The position numbers were made by a program, and so were the translations under genes. Shown here one piece after another: positions 51,523 through 61,691 of a stretch of DNA of 64,000 nt. This DNA comes from Vogesella mureinivorans. Its GTDB lineage: Bacteria > Pseudomonadota > Gammaproteobacteria > Burkholderiales > Chromobacteriaceae. Each line of letters begins with the position of its first letter. Position 1 is the first letter of the stretch. Under the pieces are notes generated by a model. It was not told the DNA's origin, searched no databases, and was given only the letters and a program-made list of their open reading frames with translations. The DNA is taken from assembly GCF_007644035.1 (NCBI RefSeq), contig NZ_VMTV02000047.1, forward strand, positions 1 through 64,000, given 5' to 3'.

Positions 51523-54500
51523 TCAGTCGGCAATGATCTCGCGCCAGCTTACCCGGCTGACTACCCGGCTGGATGAGCCCAGCGGGTTGCATTCGATGGT
51601 GCCGCTCACGCCGGTATTGCATAGCACCAGCTTGTTTTTGTTACCACCCAGGGTCACCAGCAGCGAGCCGCCGTAGTTCACGCCAGTGGAAAGCGACTGC
51701 CGGTTGACCCGGCTATCGCGGCTGGTAACGCGGCCATCGCCATCGGTATCCATGATGGGTTTGTCTGGCGCAGCGCCGTTACTGAGGCTGACAATGGTAC
51801 GGAACGATGCCTCGCCGGCGGTGGAGCATTCCTGGCGCAGGCGGATGCTGTCTACCACCACCATATCGCTTTTCAATACCGACATATAAAACGGCGACGA
51901 CACAACCTGTTCGTTGGTGGTAAGCGGGATGTACCAGCCTTTCTGGTTGGCCGCCATGCTGCTGGTAGAGGTGCGCGAATAGCCGGAGTCCGACGACGGC
52001 GTGGCGTGTGCCAGCAGGCTGCGCGGGTCGCCTACGGCAGAGCCATTATCGTAAATGCCATAGATGGCATGGCCGGTAGAGGCACGGTCTTGCTCGTCGT
52101 AGTTGATGCCGGTACCAAACACCACCACCTTCTGCCCGCCCGCCGTCTTCATCAACACCGGGGCGGCGGTAATGGGCTGGCGGCTGCCCAGTGTGCTGCC
52201 ATTCATGGTGTAGGCGGTAAACAGGGGGCTGGCGCTCAGGGCCACGTTCCAGCTGGCTGGCGAGGCGGCGCTGATATTAAACTTCCATACATTACCGTTC
52301 AGGTCGCCAGCGTAGAGGTAATCGACGGTGCCGTTGCCATCGTCGTCGTAGGTGCTGACATCGGTAATGCCGTTAGGCGCATACAGCGGCGTACTGCCGG
52401 GGGACACCGTCAGCTTGAAGTAGTTGTCGTTCAGCACCCAGGCTTGCCCGGCGGGCTTGTCCAGCATCAGCATGAATACCCCGGCATTGCTGCCGGTCTG
52501 GTTGATGCCGTTACCCAGCACGGCTGCCCAGCGGCCGTTATTGAGTTTTACCAGCTTGGGCAGGGTCATCATGTTACCCAGCGTGCTGTCGTTGGCCGAG
52601 GAAAACTCCCAGCGCACATTTGATGCAGTCATGCTGGCGGGGTTGGTGACATCAATGGCGTAGATGCTGCTGCTACCGTAGCCGTCTGCCTTGGTAATAC
52701 CACGGCCGGAAGCACCAATCAGCAGGGTTGCTGCCTGGTTATTCAGGCACACGTCCTTGATCACCGGGCTGCCATCGTGCAGGCGTACGTACTCGTAGTC
52801 TTTTGCGGCCAACTTGGCGGCCTGCGGGTAAACCGCAGAGGGCATGAAGGCAAACAGCTCTTTGCCTTTGTCTGCCGCAGCTTTGTCACCGTAGTTGAAA
52901 ATGTGCAAGAAGCCGTCGTTAGCCGGTACGGCATAGATGGCTGGCCGGGCTTTGGCCGCGACAGAAAAAGTCCCGCAGCCGGTGATATCGGCAGGCGCAG
53001 GGCCAAAGGCTACTTTGGCCAGCTCGATGGGCCCCAGCCGGGCACTGCGCGCGCGGTATGCCTTGCTACCGTTATTACCCGCATTGGTGTTGTCGCCCAT
53101 CAGATAGGCCAGGCCGTTGGCATTCAGCCCGATCTCGCTTTGCAGATAGCTGCTGCCACTGCTAAAGCTGATACCTGTTTCGTTGCTCTTGTTGTAGGCA
53201 TAGATGTTACGGCCACTGGCGGTGGTGCCCAGCTGTGCTTCCAGCTTGGCTTTGGTGCTCCAGTCCAGCGACAGGGCATTGGTATTCAGCACATTATTAG
53301 TGAGCGTTACCTTGTAGGCTTCTACATCGCCATACCAGTCGGCGCTGTCGGTAGACGAGCGCTCGAAGGTGGTGCGGAACAGGTGGCTGCCGTTGTTGAC
53401 ATTATTAGTACCGGAAGACACTGCCAGGCCGGACAGCGACGGTTTCACCGCCAAAGCGGCGTAGCTGAAGGCGCGGTTTAGCGCCTTTACCAGGGCTTCG
53501 GGGTTGTTGGCGGGGGCGTAGTTGTCTGGCACCCCGTTAGGAAAAGCGCCGATGGTTTGCAGATCGCTGGACCATTCCGACTTCACATTGGGTGTCTTGC
53601 TGCCGTCCTTGTCATCGAAACCACCCCACTTGGCCGCCAGGTAAAACGAGTTGCTGGTTTCGTTTTTGTAGGAGCCGCTTTCCACCACGTCGATCATGAA
53701 AGCTTTGACGTGCTGATCGCCGGATTTATCGCTGCGTATATCAAACATATTGCCCCAGTAGGCCAGCGCAGCAATATAACCCGGCGAATTGGTAGAGCCG
53801 ATATTGCTGGTACCGCCGCCACGCACGGTATTCAGCAGGGTGCTGACATTCAGGTCGGTATCGTCGCCAGGCTTTCTGGGCGTACCCCAGGTAGAGCCAG
53901 GCAAGTCCACATCACCGTGTACGTTGACATCCCCCAGATAGATGATGAAGTTGTTCTGGTCCGAATTCTTGAGCGGGTCGTCCCAGTCGGTAATCACCGG
54001 GAAGCTGTCTTTCTGGCTGCTGGCAGTGATGTTGGAGTAAGCAGAATAGTTACCCTTATTACGCAGGTAGCGCTGGGCTGAGTAATACAGCTCGGCAGCC
54101 GGGTCGTAGGACTTGTAGCCGCCTTCGCCAAAGCGGTTCAGATAGTTCACTACGCCACTGTTACTTACACTGCTGTTGGTCGCGTCGGTGGGGTCGGGGT
54201 TGGTGTAGAAAGCACCGGTTTTCGGGTCCCATTCGCGCCCCAGGGCAATGGTATTGCCACCATTGGTGGTAACGGTCTGATAGCAACCCGGGTATTTCAG
54301 CCGTGCGCGCAGCACGCCACCGTCACGGTCGTAGCTGTTATCCAGCAGATAGCTGAACACCCCTACCCGCATGGTTTTGGCGTACTTCTGGATCAGGCCT
54401 TCCGGTTTGTAATCCACCACACCGGTAGACGGCGTGTACAGCGTGCAATTACTGCCCATGGCAAAGCTGCCGGACTGCGCACAAGCGCGTACGTTCAGGT

Positions 54501-55164
54501 CGTAGCGCGTGGTGTCGTTGAACGATTGCCAGTTAAAACCGCTCCAGCGCTGGTAGCTACGCGTCAGGTTCATCGAGTACGGGTTGGCGCTGGGTCGCAC
54601 CAGCGTGGCACTCACATTCTGAATGTACGACGAAGTGCTGCTATGCCCCGACAGCAGCGGCAGATAACCGCGAAAATCGCCATAGCTGCGCGAGGCATCG
54701 CCGTAACCATGCCGGGAGAAACGCAAAATCGTCTTGCCGGTGATTTCCTTCACCCGGTAACCACCGGTCAGGGTTTTGCGGAAAATATCGGTAGCGGTAC
54801 CTGCGGCCCAGTTCAGGAAGTTGCCCGACCAGTAGCCATCGTTACACGTACGATAGGTGCTGTTGTTGACCTGGCTTACCGGGTTGAAATAGTTCACCCC
54901 CGCTGCGCTGTCATTGGTGACATAGCTATAGCAGAGGCCGGCATCAAAATAGCCCAGATACTCGTTGGTCGTCGTGTAGCCCGTCTGGTAAGCCCAGCCG
55001 GCGGTGGGGAACTCGATAGACAGGGCCAACAGCACATTGGGGCCATCGGTATCGCCGGTACCCGCCAAAGGGGACGTGCTGGCCGGCACCAGTGCCTGTA
55101 CAGGGGCCGCTACGGTAACAGCCAGCGAGATGAGTGCCACAAGGCGGGACAGCGTGCGCAACAC
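51523..55164 (-). CDS. pilY1: PilY1-like type IV pilus tip protein, copy B (1213 residues)
   Basis: Second tandem copy. Start taken as GTG at 55164, preceded by AGGAG at five bases and giving the signal peptide LRTLSRLVALISLAVTVAAP; an upstream ATG at 55260 has no ribosome site. The N-terminal domain keeps the family positions (YLGYFDAGLCYSYV, YWSGNFLNWAAGTATDIFRK) but the MIDAS sequence is lost (NVLLALSIEFPT). The propeller includes IELAKVAFGPAPADI, YAVPANDGFLHIFNYGDKAA and the calcium loop DDDGNGTVDYLYAGDLNGN at about residue 938. It ends RVSWREIIAD. Likely a variant adhesin sharing pilus-binding ends with its neighbours. Confidence 0.88.
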   Translation of the reverse strand: MLRTLSRLVALISLAVTVAAPVQALVPASTSPLAGTGDTDGPNVLLALSIEFPTAGWAYQTGYTTTNEYLGYFDAGLCYSYVTNDSAAGVNYFNPVSQVNNSTYRTCNDGYWSGNFLNWAAGTATDIFRKTLTGGYRVKEITGKTILRFSRHGYGDASRSYGDFRGYLPLLSGHSSTSSYIQNVSATLVRPSANPYSMNLTRSYQRWSGFNWQSFNDTTRYDLNVRACAQSGSFAMGSNCTLYTPSTGVVDYKPEGLIQKYAKTMRVGVFSYLLDNSYDRDGGVLRARLKYPGCYQTVTTNGGNTIALGREWDPKTGAFYTNPDPTDATNSSVSNSGVVNYLNRFGEGGYKSYDPAAELYYSAQRYLRNKGNYSAYSNITASSQKDSFPVITDWDDPLKNSDQNNFIIYLGDVNVHGDVDLPGSTWGTPRKPGDDTDLNVSTLLNTVRGGGTSNIGSTNSPGYIAALAYWGNMFDIRSDKSGDQHVKAFMIDVVESGSYKNETSNSFYLAAKWGGFDDKDGSKTPNVKSEWSSDLQTIGAFPNGVPDNYAPANNPEALVKALNRAFSYAALAVKPSLSGLAVSSGTNNVNNGSHLFRTTFERSSTDSADWYGDVEAYKVTLTNNVLNTNALSLDWSTKAKLEAQLGTTASGRNIYAYNKSNETGISFSSGSSYLQSEIGLNANGLAYLMGDNTNAGNNGSKAYRARSARLGPIELAKVAFGPAPADITGCGTFSVAAKARPAIYAVPANDGFLHIFNYGDKAAADKGKELFAFMPSAVYPQAAKLAAKDYEYVRLHDGSPVIKDVCLNNQAATLLIGASGRGITKADGYGSSSIYAIDVTNPASMTASNVRWEFSSANDSTLGNMMTLPKLVKLNNGRWAAVLGNGINQTGSNAGVFMLMLDKPAGQAWVLNDNYFKLTVSPGSTPLYAPNGITDVSTYDDDGNGTVDYLYAGDLNGNVWKFNISAASPASWNVALSASPLFTAYTMNGSTLGSRQPITAAPVLMKTAGGQKVVVFGTGINYDEQDRASTGHAIYGIYDNGSAVGDPRSLLAHATPSSDSGYSRTSTSSMAANQKGWYIPLTTNEQVVSSPFYMSVLKSDMVVVDSIRLRQECSTAGEASFRTIVSLSNGAAPDKPIMDTDGDGRVTSRDSRVNRQSLSTGVNYGGSLLVTLGGNKNKLVLCNTGVSGTIECNPLGSSSRVVSRVSWREIIAD

Positions 55165-55416
55165 GGCGACTCCTGCTATTGATATAGGTGCATTTTTATC
55201 TTCATCTATATGATAATCGATAAGATAACTTATGAAAATGCAGCTTATCTGCCAACCCACCCATTTTCACCATTCCATTGAGCTAAAGCCTTATCAGGCC
55301 TGCCTTTTAGTTTCTATATAAATACCAGCCACAATAACAACACGGTTTTTGTAGGCACTGGATAAAATTAAAGCCCGCATTTAGCGGGCTTTAATTTTAT
55401 AGCACTTAATTTACAA
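55165..55416. other. Upstream region of pilY1 copy B
   Basis: A 252-base, AT-rich stretch (for example TATATGATAATCGATAAGAT near 55207) with probable promoter sequence for copy B on the minus strand, followed by the terminator at 55370. No gene. Confidence 0.45.
55370..55392. terminator. Terminator after the pilY1 remnant
   Basis: AAAGCCCGC-ATTTA-GCGGGCTTT with T-rich sequence on both sides; it ends minus-strand transcripts coming from copy C and the remnant. Confidence 0.88.
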
Positions 55417-55653
55417 TTACTTTGCCGTGTTTTCCCGCCAACCTACCCTGCGTACCGTACGCCCACCCGGCTCGATAACCGGGCTAGCGGTGCCGCCATG
55501 GGTATGGCGCGGCGCCACCGGCTCCCACCTATACCATCACTGCGGGCGAGTAGCCGATACCGGGACAACCCGGCCATCTGGATGCGGGGCACGCGCCAAG
55601 CTGCAGCAACCCCCTGGGTCTAAGCGACGTGTACAGTGGCGGCTCTGCCAGCC
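55417..55653 (-). pseudogene. Remnant of a fourth PilY1-like gene (two C-terminal pieces joined by a deletion)
   Basis: The first part (minus strand, 55653-55540) decodes as YRKVGLAEPPLYTSLRPRG, a degraded match to YWKVGLAGQPLYKALGPKN of copy C, and continues to a stop. The second part (55533-55417) matches the final codons of copy C: PVIEPGGRTVRR then VGWRENTAK and a stop, where copy C has VSWREIISD. Between the two about 300 codons of the family are missing and the frame is broken. It looks like a former fourth tandem copy that lost its body. Confidence 0.75.
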
Positions 55654-58600
55654 CTACTTTCCGGTACAGCTGATACCGCCCGTTGAGGTAAAAGAAACGG
55701 GACAATCTGAAATGATCTCCCGCCAGCTCACCCTGCGTACCGTACGCCCACCCGGCTCGATAACCGGGCCACCGGTGCCGCCATTGGTATTAGCCAGCAA
55801 GGTCGAGTTGCTAATCGCTGTACGCCCCAAAGCCCCCTGCAGGCGTAGGCCAACCACATCAAAAGCATCGGCCTGTTTTCTTGCCAGCGCCGCATCAAGC
55901 TGCGAGTGCAAAAAGCGTGGCCGCGTGAACGGACCACCATTCTGGTAGTTCAGCCGCAAAATATAGCTGGCATCGTTGGCCGCACCACACGCTTTGCTAC
56001 CCACGGCAGACGGAATATACGTTTGCACCTCCAGACGCCTGCGGTCGTAGCGCAAGTGGCCCACCACCCGCTCACCTTCTGCAGGTAGATCGATAAACCA
56101 ACCTAGCCAATAGCTGCTGTTTTTCACCCGCTCGGTCTGGGGCAAGCCAAATGCAGGAAAAGCATAAGTGCCGCCAGGCCCGGCCACCAGACTACGCGGT
56201 GTCACCCCGGTCATACAGGGGGTGGCGTAGATGGTTTGCGGCGGGTACACCAGCGCGCGCTTGGTTACCTTGCGAAAGGTACCCGTAGTTGTATTGGCAA
56301 TGCTGGCGTTGACCAGCTGTTGCTGCTGTAGCTCCTTGCGCTGGCACACCTGGCCACCGTAATCCCATATGCCGTATATCGAGTCAACACTGTCTTCGCC
56401 GACACACTGGGTGCCCGCTTGGTCACACGCATCCAGAAAGCGGCCGGTTCCCACATACACCATCACCCCCGGCCGAGTGGCGGTTACCGGCACGGGTTTG
56501 CCGTCCGGGTGCGGGGCAAGCACCGGGGCAGACACGATAGGCTGCGGTAAATTTTTGGGGCCAAGCGCTTTGTAAAGCGGCTGCCCTGCCAGCCCTACTT
56601 TCCAGTACAGCGGGTCCTTACTGCTCAGGTCGAACTTCCACAAGTTGCCTTTCAGATCGCCGGCATACACCAGGTCTACCGTACCGTTAGCATCCATGTC
56701 GTAGGGCGTGATAGCGGATAGCCCGTTACCCGGCAGCAAACTGGCACTTAAGCGCCAATAGTTGAAACCCGGCAGCCACGCGTGTGTCGGGTTGCTGACA
56801 GGCAATACAAACAGGTGCGCCCCGCCTAGCAAGCTGTTGTAACCATTTGGCGCCAGCACATAGTCCTTGCCGTCATTGAGGCGGGCAATGCGTGGGGCTG
56901 ACTGGTACAGCTTGCCAAGATAAGGGTCATTCAGGTTGCTGAACTCCCACAGTAGCGGGCGGGCATTGGGTAGCGTGCTTTCCTGGATATTCTGCGGCGC
57001 GGTAACGTCCAGCAAAAACAGGCTTTCTCCACCACGGCCCTGACTGCCGGCCAGCAGGGTTCGGTATTCGCTACCAATCTGTGCCTCTGCCGTACTGAGC
57101 TGGCCATCCATCAGATACTGGTGTTTGGCGCCGTAATCGGTGTCAGCCAGGCTGGCCAGGCGGCCAAGTGCCGGGGAAGGGATATAGGCAAAGCGCTCAT
57201 CGCCGGTAGCCACGTCAAACGCATGCAACATGCCATCGTTGGCCGCAACATATACCATGGGTGGCCGTAACTGATGCAGAGGCAACTTGTCCGATGGCCT
57301 GCCTACATACAAGGGGCTGGAGTCGATGATGTCGCCCAGTAATTCGCTACGCTTGCGGTATTTCAAGCCAGCAGGGCTCTCATTGCTGCGCCCGCCACGC
57401 AAGTAATCCACCATCGACGGGTTCAGCCCATTAACGGCCATATTAACCACCCCAAGACCGGCAACAGTGAATGGCAGTGTGCTGGCACCGTTCAGCGTAC
57501 TGGTAAAGATTTGCCGGTTGCCATTGAGTGCTAACCGCTCGCTGGCACGCCACTTGGGTGGGTTCACAATGAAGTAGCCCTTGCCCAAACGGGCCAGGCC
57601 ATAAGCATCCAGCTGACCGTACCAGCCATTGGCAGAAAACTGTGCCTGAAAATACAGACTGGCCGCGGTATAAGCCGCACCGCTTACCGCACCGGCACTG
57701 TGGCTGGACACACTATTGTCGATATCCTTGAAAGCATCTACCAAGCCAAGACGTAGCTGCTCCGGGTCTTCGGCAGAAATGAAACTGCCACGGCTATTAA
57801 TAGTGGCATGCCACAGGTCATCGATCTTGGCTGCCCCGCTGCCAAACGGGTCCGGCCACGCGAGTGCCCCACTTTTCAGGGCTGGCAGATCGGTTTTGGG
57901 GTCCAGTAGGCCATGCTTGCCCAGCGTTAAACCTATGGTGGTCATATGTTGCTGGGTTTGCGGGTTACTCTCTTTGGCTGGCACCAGGTTAGCCAGTGCA
58001 GAAAGGTCGGTCTTCCAGTAATGCATCGCCACGTCGGCCAGTGTATCCGCGACCGTATCAGCATACGGGCGGCCTTCATCACTATCGACATTCCCCATCG
58101 ACAAGCCTGCTTCAGCATTCCAGCTGCCATCGGTAGTCATCAGGGCGAAGGCGCGGCGACACTCGATATTATCTTTCCAGTATTCACTCTGGTACTTATC
58201 ACCAGCCCAGCGTAAAGCCCCCCGCAATGGGGTTCCGTTCAGGCTGATGGGCAAAGCCAATAGCCGGTCAAAAAAGGTCTGCCGATTGGTGCCGGAAAAA
58301 TCACCACTCTGCGGCACAAGAAACTCATAGCTGCTGGTGCCACGCAGATTGATGCTGGCCAAGCCTATGCGGTAAGCCGTGCCTAGGTCGGCAAACGCAT
58401 GGCTACTGGCCGCTTTGAAAGCCAGAAAACGCGAGCGGTAATACTGGAACCAGTTGGCAAAGTTGATCTGTTCCTCTGCTATGGTGCGGCGTATCTTGCC
58501 ATCCGCCCACGATAACTCGGCACCGGCATTGATCTCGGTGCCATTGGGCAATTTGCGCTTGTACAGCGTGTTGCCGCGCATCTGGTAGCGGGTATAACTA

Positions 58601-59316
58601 CTGGCAAGATTTGGGTTACCCGATGGCCCGGCATCATAGACATAGAATGTCATCGGGTAATAGCTCACCCCGGTAAGCTGCGACACGCTGCGGCTGGCGG
58701 CTGCCTGGCGATAATCGCTGGCCGTCGAGCTAAACCAGTGCACGGCAGGCTGCCCAGCACTGGTGCTGGTGTTGGACACCGTCAGGTTAATACTGCCACT
58801 ACCTTTTTTAGCCGGGTTCCAGTAAGCCTTGCGCGGGTTGGCATTTTGCAACGGCGCATCGACACCAAAGGGCAGGCCATTACTATCCAGCCAGGGGCGA
58901 TAAGTTCTGGCCGGGTCGTAGTAAACACTATTATTATGGCTAGACCGCAAGTAAATACTATAGATATTATTATCAGCAAAACTAGGCAGGGCCATATAAA
59001 TCTGATACCAATCATACTTACCGCCATAGGCTGTACTTAAATCGGGGGTGGTATAGTAAAGCGAGGCACCATAAGTATCGTCCGGCAGCGGAAACAGCCA
59101 GCCGTGGTAACTATTAGTCACGCCCTCATCCGGCATGATGTCCCACATCATCGACCCGGAATCATCCAGCAAATACAGCACATTGGGCTCTACCACCTGG
59201 CCGGCGCCCAACGGTGTAGCCGGAATGGTGAGCGCCAGCGCGCCCCCTGCCAGCCACAAACACCCCGCCATGAAGGCGCTACGCAGCCACCACTCCAAAT
59301 TTATCAATAAACGCAT
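55654..59316 (-). CDS. pilY1: PilY1-like type IV pilus tip protein, copy C, with intact MIDAS (1220 residues)
   Basis: Third tandem copy and the most canonical. Start at 59316 with AGGAAAGG upstream; signal peptide RSAFMAGCLWLAGGALALT. A von Willebrand A-type domain begins EPNVLYLLDDSGSMMWDI with the metal-ion-dependent adhesion site Asp51-x-Ser53-x-Ser55. The propeller has LLGDIIDSSPLYVGRPSD, MVYVAANDGMLHAFDVATGD and the calcium loop DMDANGTVDLVYAGDLKGN near residue 872. The shared end VSWREIISD is followed not by a stop but by 16 extra residues (CPVSFTSTGGISCTGK) read from the remnant beyond. So the original stop seems to have been lost by recombination with the fourth copy. No minor-pilin genes lie next to the cluster in this window. 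Confidence 0.9.
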   Translation of the reverse strand: MRLLINLEWWLRSAFMAGCLWLAGGALALTIPATPLGAGQVVEPNVLYLLDDSGSMMWDIMPDEGVTNSYHGWLFPLPDDTYGASLYYTTPDLSTAYGGKYDWYQIYMALPSFADNNIYSIYLRSSHNNSVYYDPARTYRPWLDSNGLPFGVDAPLQNANPRKAYWNPAKKGSGSINLTVSNTSTSAGQPAVHWFSSTASDYRQAAASRSVSQLTGVSYYPMTFYVYDAGPSGNPNLASSYTRYQMRGNTLYKRKLPNGTEINAGAELSWADGKIRRTIAEEQINFANWFQYYRSRFLAFKAASSHAFADLGTAYRIGLASINLRGTSSYEFLVPQSGDFSGTNRQTFFDRLLALPISLNGTPLRGALRWAGDKYQSEYWKDNIECRRAFALMTTDGSWNAEAGLSMGNVDSDEGRPYADTVADTLADVAMHYWKTDLSALANLVPAKESNPQTQQHMTTIGLTLGKHGLLDPKTDLPALKSGALAWPDPFGSGAAKIDDLWHATINSRGSFISAEDPEQLRLGLVDAFKDIDNSVSSHSAGAVSGAAYTAASLYFQAQFSANGWYGQLDAYGLARLGKGYFIVNPPKWRASERLALNGNRQIFTSTLNGASTLPFTVAGLGVVNMAVNGLNPSMVDYLRGGRSNESPAGLKYRKRSELLGDIIDSSPLYVGRPSDKLPLHQLRPPMVYVAANDGMLHAFDVATGDERFAYIPSPALGRLASLADTDYGAKHQYLMDGQLSTAEAQIGSEYRTLLAGSQGRGGESLFLLDVTAPQNIQESTLPNARPLLWEFSNLNDPYLGKLYQSAPRIARLNDGKDYVLAPNGYNSLLGGAHLFVLPVSNPTHAWLPGFNYWRLSASLLPGNGLSAITPYDMDANGTVDLVYAGDLKGNLWKFDLSSKDPLYWKVGLAGQPLYKALGPKNLPQPIVSAPVLAPHPDGKPVPVTATRPGVMVYVGTGRFLDACDQAGTQCVGEDSVDSIYGIWDYGGQVCQRKELQQQQLVNASIANTTTGTFRKVTKRALVYPPQTIYATPCMTGVTPRSLVAGPGGTYAFPAFGLPQTERVKNSSYWLGWFIDLPAEGERVVGHLRYDRRRLEVQTYIPSAVGSKACGAANDASYILRLNYQNGGPFTRPRFLHSQLDAALARKQADAFDVVGLRLQGALGRTAISNSTLLANTNGGTGGPVIEPGGRTVRRVSWREIISDCPVSFTSTGGISCTGK

Positions 59317-59548
59317 GCCAGCCCTTTCCTGCGCCAGGCATGGCTAATAAGCACCAAACAGCCTGACATATTACAGACCAACCTATTCATATCGAAAGCA
59401 CAAGCGATATAAAAGGCAGCCACGGTATTAAACATAAACCTGCATTTCAGATTGCAGCTTATTATGCACAGCCCGCAGCAAGGCATTTATCGACGGCAAT
59501 AAAAGTAAATGGCCCAGCCAACAGAAAACAACAATGCGGGTGCCAAAT
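59317..59548. other. Upstream region of pilY1 copy C
   Basis: 232 bases, AT-rich, probably with the minus-strand promoter of copy C. No gene or RNA is apparent. Confidence 0.4.
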
Positions 59549-59590
59549 AAAAAACCGCCGCACTGCCCGGGGGCAATACGGCGGTTTTTT
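59549..59590. terminator. Terminator of ilvD
   Basis: AAAAAACCGCCG and CGGCGGTTTTTT around an 18-base loop, 24 bases after the ilvD stop on the minus strand. Confidence 0.88.
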
Positions 59591-59614
59591 TAGCGTGATC
59601 GCGTGATCGCGTGC

Positions 59615-61471
59615 TTACTTGCGCTCTACCTGCGATACATCGCGCACCGCGCCGGTATCGGCACTGGTGGTCATGGCGGCATAGGCGCGCAGCGCCGGGC
59701 TGACGACGCGCTGGCGGTCCAGCGGCTTCCAGGCCTGGGCGCCACGGGCTTCCTGTGCAGCGCGGCGTGCGGCCAACGTTTCGGCACTTACCGCCAGCTG
59801 GATGCCACGATTCGGGATATCGATCTCGATGGTATCGCCCTCTTCCACCAGGCCAATGGCACCGCCTTCGGCGGCTTCCGGCGACACGTGGCCGATGGAC
59901 AGGCCGGAGGTACCACCGGAGAAACGGCCGTCGGTGAGCAGCGCGCAGGCTTTGCCCAGGCCTTTGGATTTCAGGTAGCTGGTGGGGTACAGCATTTCCT
60001 GCATGCCCGGGCCGCCTTTCGGGCCTTCGTAGCGGATCACCACCACGTCACCGGCCACAACCTGGTCGGCCAAAATGGCTGCCACGGCGTCGTCCTGGCT
60101 TTCAAACACGCGGGCGCGGCCGGTGAATTTGAGGATGGAATCGTCCACGCCAGCGGTTTTCACGATGCAGCCACGCTCGGCGATATTGCCGTACAGCACG
60201 GCCAGGCCGCCGTCTTGCGAGTAGGCGTTGGCCTGGTCGCGGATGCAGCCTTCCGCGCGGTCGTCGTCCAGCGTGGGGTAGCGCATGCTCTGGCTAAAAG
60301 CGATGGTGGTGGGCACGCCGCCTGGTGCGGCGCGGTAGAAGCGGTGCGGCTCGCTATCCGGGCCGTGGCGCATGATGTCCCAGGCCTCGATACCAGCGCC
60401 CATGCTGGGGCTGTGTACGGTGGGGATGTCGCGCTGAATCAGGCCGGCGCGGTCCAGCTCGGCCAGGATGGCGATCACGCCACCGGCACGGTGCACGTCT
60501 TCCATATGGTACTTCTGCGTGGCCGGTGCCACCTTGGACAGGCAAGGCACGCTGCGCGAGATGCGGTCGATGTCGGTCATCTTGAAATCCACCCCGGCTT
60601 CGCTGGCGGCGGCCAGCAGGTGCAGCACGGTGTTGGTGGAGCCGCCCATGGCCACGTCCAGGCTCATGGCGTTCTCGAACGCGGCCTTGGTGGCAATGCT
60701 GCGTGGCAGCACGCTGTAGTCGTCCTGCTCGTAGTGGCGTTTGGTGATCTCCACAATCAGGCGGCCAGCCTTCAGGAACAGCTCTTTGCGGTCGGCGTGG
60801 GTGGCCAGCAGGCTGCCGTTACCCGGCAGGGACAGGCCCAGCGCTTCGGTCAGGCAGTTCATCGAGTTGGCAGTAAACATGCCGGAACAGGAGCCGCACG
60901 TCGGGCAGGCGCTGCGCTCTACCTTGTCTACATCCGCGTCGGATACAGCGCTGTTGGCCGCTTCCACCATGGCGTCGACCAGGTCCAGCTTGCGGATGTC
61001 GTTGCCCCACTGCACTTTGCCGGCTTCCATCGGGCCGCCGGACACAAACACCACCGGGATGTTCAGGCGCAGCGCGGCCATCAGCATGCCGGGGGTGATC
61101 TTGTCGCAGTTGGAGATGCACACCAGCGCGTCGGCGCAGTGGGCGTTTACCATGTATTCCACGCTGTCGGCGATCAGGTCGCGGCTGGGCAGGCTGTACA
61201 GCATGCCGCCATGGCCCATGGCGATGCCGTCGTCCACGGCAATGGTGTTGAATTCTTTGGCTACGCCGCCGGCGCGCTCGATTTCACGCGCTACCAGCTG
61301 GCCCATATTGTGCAGGTGCACATGGCCGGGCACGAACTGGGTAAAACTGTTGGCAATGGCAATAATGGGCTTCTGGAAGTCTTCGTCCTTCATGCCGGTA
61401 GCGCGCCACAGCGCACGGGCACCGGCCATATTGCGGCCTGCGGTAGAGGTTTTGGAACGGTATTGCGGCAT
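59615..61471 (-). CDS. ilvD: Dihydroxy-acid dehydratase
   Basis: A 618-residue IlvD, which dehydrates 2,3-dihydroxy-isovalerate and 2,3-dihydroxy-3-methylvalerate in branched-chain amino acid synthesis. Fe-S ligands: NCDKITPGM and [19 protein letters not shown]. Other signatures: [20 protein letters not shown] at the start, [29 protein letters not shown] and [19 protein letters not shown]. The start at 61471 is set by this N-terminus and an AAAGGA site; the open frame continues upstream without similarity. Ordinary housekeeping gene, diverging from lgt. Confidence 0.97.
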   Translation of the reverse strand: MPQYRSKTSTAGRNMAGARALWRATGMKDEDFQKPIIAIANSFTQFVPGHVHLHNMGQLVAREIERAGGVAKEFNTIAVDDGIAMGHGGMLYSLPSRDLIADSVEYMVNAHCADALVCISNCDKITPGMLMAALRLNIPVVFVSGGPMEAGKVQWGNDIRKLDLVDAMVEAANSAVSDADVDKVERSACPTCGSCSGMFTANSMNCLTEALGLSLPGNGSLLATHADRKELFLKAGRLIVEITKRHYEQDDYSVLPRSIATKAAFENAMSLDVAMGGSTNTVLHLLAAASEAGVDFKMTDIDRISRSVPCLSKVAPATQKYHMEDVHRAGGVIAILAELDRAGLIQRDIPTVHSPSMGAGIEAWDIMRHGPDSEPHRFYRAAPGGVPTTIAFSQSMRYPTLDDDRAEGCIRDQANAYSQDGGLAVLYGNIAERGCIVKTAGVDDSILKFTGRARVFESQDDAVAAILADQVVAGDVVVIRYEGPKGGPGMQEMLYPTSYLKSKGLGKACALLTDGRFSGGTSGLSIGHVSPEAAEGGAIGLVEEGDTIEIDIPNRGIQLAVSAETLAARRAAQEARGAQAWKPLDRQRVVSPALRAYAAMTTSADTGAVRDVSQVERK

Positions 61472-61691
61472 GGCTTTATCCTTTGGGTCTCTTTGCCTGC
61501 GCCACGGGGGCACAGCCTGAATCTTGTCCTGTTTACGCGCATCGCCGCTTCTGTGAGCAGCTGGCAGGAACTTCCGGGTGCGTGAAGTTTCTGTTAATGG
61601 CACCATCCCGTCATGATCGCGTCGGGACGCCACCTGGCGCTTTCCGTATAATTTAGATCTTCCTTTTACCGCAAACACACATTACTGACAA

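Noticed and set aside
59603-61585. 660-codon plus-strand ORF opposite ilvD
   Set aside because: Antisense shadow of the highly conserved ilvD gene.
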